A stretch of 64,000 bases of DNA from Virgifigura deserti (GTDB taxonomy: Bacteria; Pseudomonadota; Alphaproteobacteria; Dongiales; Dongiaceae). Positions 20,609 through 27,640 of this stretch are shown here, piece after piece. Both the position numbers and the translations under genes were made by a program. The notes under the pieces are model-generated. The model worked only from the letters and a program-made list of their open reading frames with translations. It was not told where the DNA came from and made no database searches. How positions within the stretch are numbered: position 1 is the first letter of the stretch; each line of letters starts with the position of its first letter. The DNA lies in the NCBI GenBank assembly GCA_003576685.1, contig QOZR01000012.1:62001-126000 (forward strand), read 5' to 3'.

Positions 20609-21919
20609 CTAAAGGGTCTCGACAAGGTAGAGGGAGAGCTCCGGGACATAGGTAATGACCAACAGGGCAATCACCTGGGCGACGAAGAATCCGAACAGGC
20701 CCCGATAGATGTCGGAGATTTTCGCATTCAGGACCGACTGCGCGACGAATATGTTCAGGCCGAACGGAGGCGTGAACATGCCGATGCTCAGATTGACCGT
20801 CATGATGACCCCGAAATGAACGAGGTCGATCCCCAGTGCTTGCACGATGGGTGCGAGAATCGGCGTCAGCACCAGAATCGCCGAGGTCGGGTCGATGAGG
20901 CATCCGAGAATGAGAAGGAGCAGGTTGATCGCGAGCAGGAACATCACGGGCGTCAATTGCGCCGCCTCTACCCAGGCTATCAGTGACTGCGGGATGCCCT
21001 GGACGGTCAGGATCCAGGCGAAGACGGCGGCGCTCGCCACGATGATGAGGATCTGTCCCGTCAGGAAGGCGGATTCCGACGCCGCCTCCAGAATTTGGCG
21101 CCAAGTCACGCTGCGATAGACATAGCGGCCGAGCAGCATGGCATAGAGGCAGGCCACGCCGCCGGCCTCGGTGGGCGAAAAGAAGCCCAGATAGATGCCC
21201 AGCAGAACGATCGCCGGCATGGCCAGGGCGCCCGATGCGCGGGCGGTCGCGGTGGCGAAGCCGACATCCGCGCGGCGATCACCTGCGCCTGGCTCCGTCG
21301 CAATGACGCCATTCTGGGCGCTTCCCTGCGTGCTTCCCTGGCGCCTGACCCAGAGTAGAACATAGAGGCCCATCAGGAGCGCGATCAGAAGACCCGGCAG
21401 GATGCCCGCGATGAACAGCTTTGGAATCGATTGTTCGGCGCTCGCGCCGTAAAGGATCATCGCGATGCTGGGCGGAACGACGATGGCTATCGATCCGCTG
21501 GAGGTGATGATGCCGAGCGAAAACGGCCGTCCATACCCGTTTCGCAGAAGCGGCTCGTAAAGCGTCTTGCCGATAGCCGCGACGGTAGCCGGGCTGGAGC
21601 CGGACACCGCACCCAGCATCGTCGAACTGGCGATGGTGGTGAGGCCGAGACTGCCCCGGACATGCCCGATGAGGCTCATCACCCACTGGACGAGGCGTTC
21701 GGATACGCCGCATCGATTCATCAGCTCGCCAGCGAAAATGAAAAACGGAACCGCCAGGAGCGCGTAGTTCGCGACTCCGCCATACACGATCTGATGAATG
21801 ACCAGGGGCGGCACGTTCATGATCGTCAGGAGGGTCGTCGCGCTGGCTGCCAGCAGGACCACATAGACCGGGAACCCCAGCAGGAACAGACCGACGGGCA
21901 GGACCATCAAGGACCACAT
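20609..21919 (-). CDS. dctM: TRAP transporter large permease, DctM family
   Basis: A 436-residue membrane protein with about twelve hydrophobic segments, the transport subunit of a TRAP system driven by an ion gradient. The family stretches GVPFFIFAGELMNRCG-like (here AVPFFIFAGELMNRCG), the SGSSPATVAAIG loop and the C-terminal TPPFGLNIFVAQSV are all visible. A longer hydrophilic loop rich in Gly, Thr and Ala around residues 185-220 is unusual in size. The gene starts 1 nt after dctQ and dctP follows after 12 nt, so the three genes form a classical dctQ-dctM-dctP unit. The sequence alone does not tell the substrate. Confidence 0.92.
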   Translation of the reverse strand: MWSLMVLPVGLFLLGFPVYVVLLAASATTLLTIMNVPPLVIHQIVYGGVANYALLAVPFFIFAGELMNRCGVSERLVQWVMSLIGHVRGSLGLTTIASSTMLGAVSGSSPATVAAIGKTLYEPLLRNGYGRPFSLGIITSSGSIAIVVPPSIAMILYGASAEQSIPKLFIAGILPGLLIALLMGLYVLLWVRRQGSTQGSAQNGVIATEPGAGDRRADVGFATATARASGALAMPAIVLLGIYLGFFSPTEAGGVACLYAMLLGRYVYRSVTWRQILEAASESAFLTGQILIIVASAAVFAWILTVQGIPQSLIAWVEAAQLTPVMFLLAINLLLLILGCLIDPTSAILVLTPILAPIVQALGIDLVHFGVIMTVNLSIGMFTPPFGLNIFVAQSVLNAKISDIYRGLFGFFVAQVIALLVITYVPELSLYLVETL

Positions 21920-21920
21920 G

Positions 21921-22433
21921 TCAGTTCGCCCCTTCGCCCGGTTCCGACCGCGGGGTGATTCCTGCGGCGGCCAGCAGCGCCGCGACCGCGAGAACGGCTG
22001 ATATCAGGGCGATCAGCGCGAAACCCATGAAAACCGCGGCATGGGGCACCGTCATCGGCACTCCCATGTCCATGCTCTTCTGCCCGATCCGCCCCAGCTT
22101 CGAAAGCGCTTCCCAAGATTGCAGGCAGACGAACCCGGCCAGGACCGCAGCGAATGTGCACCTGATGGCGTCGAGCAGAAACTCCAGGCGCCGGGGCAGC
22201 ACTATCGCAAGCAGGTCGAAGCGCAGGTGCCGGCCGCCGGCCGTCGCCAGGGCGGCACCGAGGAACACCAGCCACACCATGGAGAAGACGAGCAGCTCGT
22301 CGGAACCCGGAATGGTTTGCCCGAAGACGTAGCGGCCGAACGCATTGGCGACGTTCAGCACCACCATCATGATCAGCAGAAGACCGATGATAGATCCCAG
22401 GGCCGTCCGGGTCATTCCCCAAGCTCGCTGCAT
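21921..22433 (-). CDS. dctQ: TRAP transporter small permease, DctQ family
   Basis: A 170-residue membrane protein with four hydrophobic segments (about residues 12-32, 48-66, 88-108 and 128-155), matching the size and topology of DctQ subunits. The motif FSMVWLVFLGAALATAGGRHLRFD fits the family's conserved second segment. It would pair with the DctM subunit encoded 1 nt downstream. The upstream FHMPC dehydrogenase gene ends 50 nt before it, so the TRAP genes appear embedded in the catabolic transcription unit. Confidence 0.88.
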   Translation of the reverse strand: MQRAWGMTRTALGSIIGLLLIMMVVLNVANAFGRYVFGQTIPGSDELLVFSMVWLVFLGAALATAGGRHLRFDLLAIVLPRRLEFLLDAIRCTFAAVLAGFVCLQSWEALSKLGRIGQKSMDMGVPMTVPHAAVFMGFALIALISAVLAVAALLAAAGITPRSEPGEGAN

Positions 22434-22483
22434 TCACCAGCTCCCTACCGCGTCGGTATCGATCGCGCCGGCCATTCCGCCGA

Positions 22484-23407
22484 TCAGGGCTCCCGCTCGA
22501 GCGCGCGGCGCACGGCCACGAAGCGTCGCGCTCTCTCGGCGCGGAGTCGCTCGATTTCCTCCGGTGTGTATTGGAAGATCCCTGCACCGCTCTTGACGCC
22601 CAGCTTGCCCTCGGCCGTTCGGTCCGTGACATAACCGGCGACATCGTCGCGCGTGCACAAATCGGCGTTCAGGTAGCTGCCGACGGACTGGTAGATGTCC
22701 AGCCCGGCCATGTCCAGAAGCGCCATGGGGCCGATGATGGCCAGTTTGTAGCCGATGCCCCACGATACGCAGGTGTCCAACCCCTCCGGCTCGATGACGC
22801 CGCGCTCGACGAGATCCACCGCCTCCCGCATGATCGCGTAAAGGATGCGGTTCTCGACGAAGCCGGGGACATCCTGCTTCACCACCACCGGGCGCAGGCT
22901 AAGGCCCTCGATGAACTTGACCAGCCAATCCCTGGTTTCCGCACTGGTATGCGCGCCGGCGATCACCTCGATCATCGGGATCAGATGCGGTGGGTTGGAC
23001 CAGTGCATGCCGATCACCCGCTCGGGCGCCGAAACGGCCTGCTGAAGCTTGGTAATCGGGATCCCCGAGGTATCGGATGCGAGAACGCAATCGGACGATA
23101 CCAGCCGGTCGAGCTGCCGGAACAGCTCCAGCTTGAGATCAAGCCTTTCCGGGACGTTCTCGATGACCATGTCGGCGCCCGCGACTGTCTCCTCGACAGT
23201 GTCGGCAAAGGCGACGGCCGTTCCGTCGCCCTTGTTCGGCATGTCGAGCTCGTCGAGGATGCGGGTGATGATCGGGAGGCTGTCGCGTGCCTTCTCAATC
23301 GCTTCCGGCTTGATGTCGTGGGCCCGCACGGTCATGCCGGCCCGTGCGATCGTGGCGGCCATGCCGGCCCCCATTGTTCCCAGTCCGATGATCGCCACGG
23401 TTGTCAT
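22484..23407 (-). CDS. 5-Formyl-3-hydroxy-2-methylpyridine-4-carboxylate 5-dehydrogenase
   Basis: A 307-residue member of the 3-hydroxyacyl-CoA dehydrogenase family: Rossmann motif GLGTMGAG at 8-15, catalytic histidine H135 in GMHWSNPPHLIPMIEVI, and the C-terminal stretch VERGVIEPEGLDTCVSWGIGYKLAIIGPMALLDMAGLDIY. These match the M. loti FHMPC dehydrogenase as I remember it far better than a true hydroxyacyl-CoA dehydrogenase. It oxidises the 5-formyl group to give 3-hydroxy-2-methylpyridine-4,5-dicarboxylate. I chose the ATG at 23407, which begins the Rossmann strand; the open frame extending to 23518 adds unrelated residues. Automatic annotation would probably miscall it as 3-hydroxybutyryl-CoA dehydrogenase. 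Confidence 0.9.
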   Translation of the reverse strand: MTTVAIIGLGTMGAGMAATIARAGMTVRAHDIKPEAIEKARDSLPIITRILDELDMPNKGDGTAVAFADTVEETVAGADMVIENVPERLDLKLELFRQLDRLVSSDCVLASDTSGIPITKLQQAVSAPERVIGMHWSNPPHLIPMIEVIAGAHTSAETRDWLVKFIEGLSLRPVVVKQDVPGFVENRILYAIMREAVDLVERGVIEPEGLDTCVSWGIGYKLAIIGPMALLDMAGLDIYQSVGSYLNADLCTRDDVAGYVTDRTAEGKLGVKSGAGIFQYTPEEIERLRAERARRFVAVRRALEREP

Positions 23408-23524
23408 TAATCCGTCCCCGAACCTGTTCGTTTCTTTTTCACTCGGCCCCGCCAAGGCCCTGCACTGCCGATAGGCACCGAGGCCGGTCCCGTGCTGCCG
23501 GGCCCGGCCTCGTTCCATTGTGTC

Positions 23525-24112
23525 CTAGGCTGCCACCACTTTCCCGAAGGCCGGCCGCTCGGAAAGGCGCTTGTGCCAGCCCTTGAGAGCGGGCAGCTCG
23601 GGAAGTGCGACCGGGAAGTTGATGCAACGGTGGACGATGGGCGCCAGGCAGATGTCAGCGATCGTGAAAGCATCGCCGGCGAGGTAGGCATTCTTGGCAA
23701 GATGCCCGTCCATGATCTTCAAGCAGTCGACCATGGTCTTCGCAGCCCCCTCCGGCACGGTGTCGCCGCCCTTGGCCGCCTTGAAGATCGTGACATAGCT
23801 GTCATTAAGGCTGGCGAGGAGCCAGTCCATCCAGCGCTCGACCTGGGTTCGGGCGGCCAAATCCGTGGGATAAAGCGCGGAGCCGGTCTTCGCCGCCACG
23901 TAGCGCAGGATCGTATTGGATTCCCAGATCACAAGATCACCGTCGATGAACGTCGGGACCTTGCCGTTTGGGTTCAGCGACAGGTACGCCGCATCGCCGG
24001 TGTTACCGAACTGACGGCCGTAATCTTCCCGAATGTAATCCACCCCCAATTCCTCCAGGAGGAACAAAACCTTCTGCACGTTTCCCGAGGTCTTTCGGCC
24101 GAGGACTTTCAT
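23525..24112 (-). CDS. Glutathione S-transferase family protein
   Basis: A 195-residue cytosolic GST-fold protein. The N-terminal thioredoxin-like domain begins KVLGRKTSGNVQKVLFLLEELG, contains the cis-proline segment NGKVPTF and the glutathione-contacting WESNTILRY, and is followed by an all-helical C-terminal domain with FTIADICLAPIV. The start at 24112 has GGAGAA five bases upstream; an in-frame extension to 24373 crosses the RidA gene and is rejected. Isomerases of maleylpyruvate or maleylacetoacetate type have this fold and accompany gentisate-type ring cleavage, so a cis-trans isomerase acting on a ring-cleavage product is plausible. A detoxifying transferase cannot be excluded. Confidence 0.85.
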   Translation of the reverse strand: MKVLGRKTSGNVQKVLFLLEELGVDYIREDYGRQFGNTGDAAYLSLNPNGKVPTFIDGDLVIWESNTILRYVAAKTGSALYPTDLAARTQVERWMDWLLASLNDSYVTIFKAAKGGDTVPEGAAKTMVDCLKIMDGHLAKNAYLAGDAFTIADICLAPIVHRCINFPVALPELPALKGWHKRLSERPAFGKVVAA

Positions 24113-24173
24113 GTAGCTTCTCCATTTCGCTGCCCGGAGCCGGAGGCTTCCAGGGCCTTGCTTCGTTAGATTC

Positions 24174-24578
24174 TTAGGAATTGACCGGCTTGTAGGCGAT
24201 GGCGTCCATCTCGATCTTGGTGTCGATCGCGGCGCGCGCTTCCACGGTCGTACGTGAAATGTTTCCGTTGGGGAAGTATTCCGCGAAAACCCGGTTGTAC
24301 CGCCCGAAATTGCGGGCATCCTCGAGATAGACGGTGATCTTGACGACGTCGGACAAGTCCGCGCCGGCGGCATTCAGGACGCGCCGGATGGACTCGATCG
24401 TCCAGCGGGTCTGCTCCTCGATCGTGCCGCCGCACATGTTTCCGTTCTCGTCCTTGGCCACCTGCCCCGAGACGAAGATGAAATCGCCCGCCCTTACGCC
24501 CGGATGGAACGGGAGGTTCGGATTCTTCTTGCCGATGGGGGTGATGTTCGGGTTTGCGCCCGTCGCCGACTCGGCCAT
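24174..24578 (-). CDS. RidA/YjgF-family protein
   Basis: A 134-residue Rid-superfamily protein with family stretches FHPGVRAGDFIFVSGQVA, a central helix EEQTRWTIESIRRVL, VVKITVYLEDARNFGRYN and the ending RTTVEARAAIDTKIEMDAIAY. RidA proteins form trimers that hydrolyse enamines and imines to ketones plus ammonia. The arginine in VEAR may be the catalytic one, but its spacing to the last strand seems one residue shorter than the classical ARLP arrangement, so it may belong to another Rid subgroup. AGAGAGG precedes the ATG. In this context imine or enamine hydrolysis after pyridine ring cleavage is a sensible role. Confidence 0.88.
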   Translation of the reverse strand: MAESATGANPNITPIGKKNPNLPFHPGVRAGDFIFVSGQVAKDENGNMCGGTIEEQTRWTIESIRRVLNAAGADLSDVVKITVYLEDARNFGRYNRVFAEYFPNGNISRTTVEARAAIDTKIEMDAIAYKPVNS

Positions 24579-24596
24579 TGCTGCCTCTCTTCTTGC

Positions 24597-25724
24597 TTAC
24601 AGAACCGTTGTCTCGATGATATCGACGCCGCGCTGGCGATCGATCAGATAGACGAGCCCACGCCCGTCAAGCGTCACGTCGTTCGAGGAGGAGCGCTCGA
24701 AGCCCTGCGGCGCATCCGGCTCGAAATAGCCGACCTCCTTCGGGGCGAACGGATCGGCCACATCGATGAGACGAAGCCCCTGCGCGAACCAGGCGAAAGG
24801 AACGACCGTACCGCCGGCAAACCGCTCGGACGGCTGATGACAGCCGGTCATCGGCTGCTGCGGGCTGCCGTCCCGATCGACTCCCTCCACTTGGAAGGTC
24901 GAAATGGGCGTCGGGTTGAACTCGTCGGTAATGTCATAGATCCAAGTGAAAGCCGGCGCGGACGGGTAGAGCTTCGCCACGTCCTCGTCGGCGACGAGCA
25001 TGACGTCGCGGCCCTTCAGCGTCATCGGCATCTTGAGGCAGGTGTGGGTCGGATGCGGGAAGGAGGTGCTCGTATTCCGTGCGGATATCAGCGTCGGTTT
25101 GCTCATGTCGCTGATGTCCAGGATGAAGAAGCCATGATGCCAGTAGCTCACATACAGGCGATTGCCGACCCGCAAGGGATGGTGACAGCGCGGCGGCACC
25201 CAGTTGGCCCACGGATAATCCTCACCGCCGGCTTCCCACTGGCCCGGAATCCACCAGCGCCCCACCTCCTCGGGCTTGGTCGGATCCTTCAGGTCGAGGA
25301 TCATGGCGATATTGCCGACATATCCTTTGGCGGTCGGCGAGATATAGGCGTAGCGGCCGTCGAAGTCGTACCGATGAACGCCCTTGCCTTCCGTCATCCA
25401 CTTGCCGATCTGCCTGGGCTCGGCCGGATTCTGAACATCGTAGATGGCAATCCCGCCACCGAACTCCGGATTGTCCTGACCGAACCGTTCATGGTTCACG
25501 ACCATCAGCCCGTCGGCGACCCGGACCTTGTGCGAGTGCCATCCTTCAGGCACGTCGATACGGTGAAGGAGCTTCGGGTTCCTGGGATCGGCGATATCGT
25601 AGATCGACGTGCCGCTGGGATTGCGCATATGGCCGACATACAGCGTGTCGCCGTCGACCCACACCTGACCGCCCCCCGGGCAGTCGATATGGCCGATCAG
25701 TTTCGCGTTCTTTGCTTTGCTCAT
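24597..25724 (-). CDS. LVIVD-repeat beta-propeller protein, histidine-rich, function unknown
   Basis: A 375-residue protein built from repeated blades of the LVIVD type, seen as recurring units such as GTSIYDIADPRNPKLL, GIAIYDVQNPAEPRQIG, FFILDISDMSKPTLIS, TWIYDITDEFNPTPIS and GLRLIDVADPFAPKEVG. Between blades lie conserved-looking histidines (GWHSHKV, RCHHPL, HPTHTC, GCHQPS) that could point into the central channel and bind a metal, as in selenium-binding-protein-like propellers. No signal peptide is visible, so it is probably cytoplasmic and perhaps enzymatic rather than a surface protein. It lies between the bicupin dioxygenase and RidA genes, 18 nt from the latter, implying a role in the same pathway. 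Confidence 0.75.
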   Translation of the reverse strand: MSKAKNAKLIGHIDCPGGGQVWVDGDTLYVGHMRNPSGTSIYDIADPRNPKLLHRIDVPEGWHSHKVRVADGLMVVNHERFGQDNPEFGGGIAIYDVQNPAEPRQIGKWMTEGKGVHRYDFDGRYAYISPTAKGYVGNIAMILDLKDPTKPEEVGRWWIPGQWEAGGEDYPWANWVPPRCHHPLRVGNRLYVSYWHHGFFILDISDMSKPTLISARNTSTSFPHPTHTCLKMPMTLKGRDVMLVADEDVAKLYPSAPAFTWIYDITDEFNPTPISTFQVEGVDRDGSPQQPMTGCHQPSERFAGGTVVPFAWFAQGLRLIDVADPFAPKEVGYFEPDAPQGFERSSSNDVTLDGRGLVYLIDRQRGVDIIETTVL

Positions 25725-25826
25725 GGATTTCCCGTTGCCTGGTGCGGCGATTGGCGGCCGCCCCGAAAATTACGCTATTCCGGAAGACGGCATGGCCGGA
25801 ACCGGCGTCCGACAGCCGCCTGCCCC

Positions 25827-26960
25827 TTAGTCGAGGCGGATCGTGTCGCCGTCCCGGGTCTGTCCCCACCGCTTGAACAGGCCGAGCTTCGTCAGAGCCG
25901 GCTCGTCGCTGGCGACGAACAGGATCACCGACTCGCTCGTGTCGTTGACATGCTGGCACCAGCTTCCGCCGGGCACGGCGAGAGTGTCGAACAGCCCCCA
26001 CTCGTGGCGCTGCCCATCGACGAGGGAATAGCCCTTCGGCCCCTCGAAGGGCGTGACCAGAAGGCTCGCGGTCTGCTTCAGCGGCAACGTCTTCTCGCCG
26101 GCACGCAGCATCTGCGCGAAGAACGTCATCGTCTTGAAGATCGGCTGGCCGTTGGTCGGATCGATGTATTCGATCTTGAGACCATCGTACGGATCGCCGT
26201 CCCAATCCTTGTGCTCCTCAAGGAACTCGCGCATCGGCTCCCACCGATAGACATACATGGGAGAGGCGGCGCCGGTGCCCCGGTCATGCGAGACGAATCT
26301 CGGCATATAGCCGCCGCGGCCATAGACGCGCTGCGAGTAGTCGGACGTGAAGCGCGCCGACTGCTCCTTCTTCTTTACCAGAGCGTCGCCTTCCTTCTCC
26401 TTATAGTCATGCTCGAAGTAGATAGCGTTCAACACCTCGACGAGCGGAAGGTCGAGGACCGAAAGGTTAACGGCGGGCTCACCGCCCTTATTTCCGTGGT
26501 TGTGCCAGGTGTCGTGCGGCGTCAGGACCATATCCCCCGGACCGAAGACGATGTCCTCGCCCTCCACGCCCGTGAAGTTCTGGTGTCCGGTCAGGCCGAA
26601 CCGGATCGCGTTCGGCGAGTGGCGGTGCGGCGGCATCACCTCGTTCGGATCGTTGAGGCGGTACGAGCTGTACATCGTGGATACGGTCGCGCGCGTCGGC
26701 GCCAAACCGGGATTGATGAGGATCAGCGACCGTCGCTCGGAATCCGCAGTGCTGATAAGGTCGGCCGACCGTTTCAGCAGAGGGCCGATGAGCGCGTCAT
26801 AGCTCCAGACGAAGGGGATGGCCCGTCGCGACTGCATGAGCTGCCGGATTTCGTCGTTGGGCACGTCCGTCGTCGTTGCCCAGAACGGGAACATGTTGCC
26901 GCTGTGTACATCGGCGTAAAGCTGTTCCAAGGCCGCTTTGAGATTGCTTCTGTCTGCCAT
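25827..26960 (-). CDS. Gentisate 1,2-dioxygenase-like bicupin, candidate pyridine ring-cleavage enzyme
   Basis: A 377-residue bicupin of the gentisate/salicylate/1-hydroxy-2-naphthoate dioxygenase family. The N-terminal cupin carries the iron ligands H112 and H114 in PPHRHSPNAIRF and H153 (with H155) in TPHDTWHNHGN, followed by NLSVLDLPLVEVLNAIYFEHD. The C-terminal cupin (about residues 260-365) looks non-catalytic, as is usual. I start at the ATG at 26960, which has AGAGGA ahead of it; an ATG at 26975 has no ribosome site. It is the first gene of the same-strand series leading to FHMPC dehydrogenase. Family relatives cleave between a hydroxyl-bearing and an adjacent carboxyl-bearing carbon, the arrangement present at C3 and C4 of the FHMPC dehydrogenase product. 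The substrate is inferred. Confidence 0.85.
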   Translation of the reverse strand: MADRSNLKAALEQLYADVHSGNMFPFWATTTDVPNDEIRQLMQSRRAIPFVWSYDALIGPLLKRSADLISTADSERRSLILINPGLAPTRATVSTMYSSYRLNDPNEVMPPHRHSPNAIRFGLTGHQNFTGVEGEDIVFGPGDMVLTPHDTWHNHGNKGGEPAVNLSVLDLPLVEVLNAIYFEHDYKEKEGDALVKKKEQSARFTSDYSQRVYGRGGYMPRFVSHDRGTGAASPMYVYRWEPMREFLEEHKDWDGDPYDGLKIEYIDPTNGQPIFKTMTFFAQMLRAGEKTLPLKQTASLLVTPFEGPKGYSLVDGQRHEWGLFDTLAVPGGSWCQHVNDTSESVILFVASDEPALTKLGLFKRWGQTRDGDTIRLD

Positions 26961-27640
26961 GCGATCCTCTGCCATAGTCTGCGCCGCCGCAACCTTACGG
27001 GGTGACGGTCCACGCCAAATCGGGACCACTCGGATTCTATTGGTGCGCACCCCTCTGCGCGGCGCGGCGCATAGTAAACGTCGGCCGCGACCAAAGTCAA
27101 AAGGATTGAAGGCGACCGAACCATGCGCGCTAAAATTGGTGCGTCATACTACGAAACCAGCTTGAAATCTCGATCTCTTGGACGATGAAAGGTGACGTGC
27201 GCGCCGGCGGCATCGCGCGAGATCGCACCTTTCCCGGTACCACTCAGCCGCAACCGCAACCACTGACGCGCCATCACGGGCTTGGCGGACAAGACCTGCG
27301 GCGGGCGATCCGCTCCGTGAAAGAGCATCGGGCCGACTGGTCGGCGGCCGATCCCTTGTCGCAGGTGCGGCACCGGCGAAGCGACATTCTGCGGCTGATG
27401 CTCGAAATATCGTAGTGTGCGCGGCTCTGGCTTGATTTGGTTGCGGAGCCCCGCAAGCACCGTTACCAGGCAACCTCGGACGGCCGTGAGGGCACATGAT
27501 CAACGACGCTCGAATGCGCCTGATTCCGGTCAGACGTTATGCCTTCTTTAGTTCGCGCGCGTTATACGCTGGACGCGTTGCATGCACGACCCTCTCGGAA
27601 CTCCCATCCGGAAGAACTGCCTTTAGCCGCGACGAAAAAT
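26961..27640. other. 680-bp stretch without a supported gene
   Basis: Apart from the candidate promoter and repeats at 27039-27143, I see no convincing gene here. Several frames of 60-120 codons overlap on both strands between 27144 and 27640, but none has a good ribosome site, recognisable motif or plausible composition. It separates the B6 island from the polysaccharide region and may hold decayed sequence or an unrecognised small RNA. Confidence 0.5.
27071..27100 (-). promoter_or_regulatory. Candidate sigma-70 promoter of the bicupin gene set
   Basis: On the minus strand TTGACT (27095-27100) and TACTAT (27071-27076) are separated by 18 bp and lie about 110 bases upstream of the bicupin ATG. 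Match to consensus is 5/6 and 4/6. Nearby are a perfect palindrome GGTGCGCACC (27042-27051), downstream of the predicted start, and two copies of ATTGGTGCG (27039-27047 and 27135-27143) on either side of the promoter, possible regulator sites. Confidence 0.45.

Noticed and set aside
24504-27005. 833-codon plus-strand frame opposite the bicupin, LVIVD and RidA genes
   Set aside because: It spans several genuine minus-strand genes with known families and looks like an antisense shadow despite its length.
27185-27415. 76-codon plus-strand frame and overlapping minus-strand frames as possible small genes
   Set aside because: Competing frames on both strands, no clear ribosome site and no recognisable motif.
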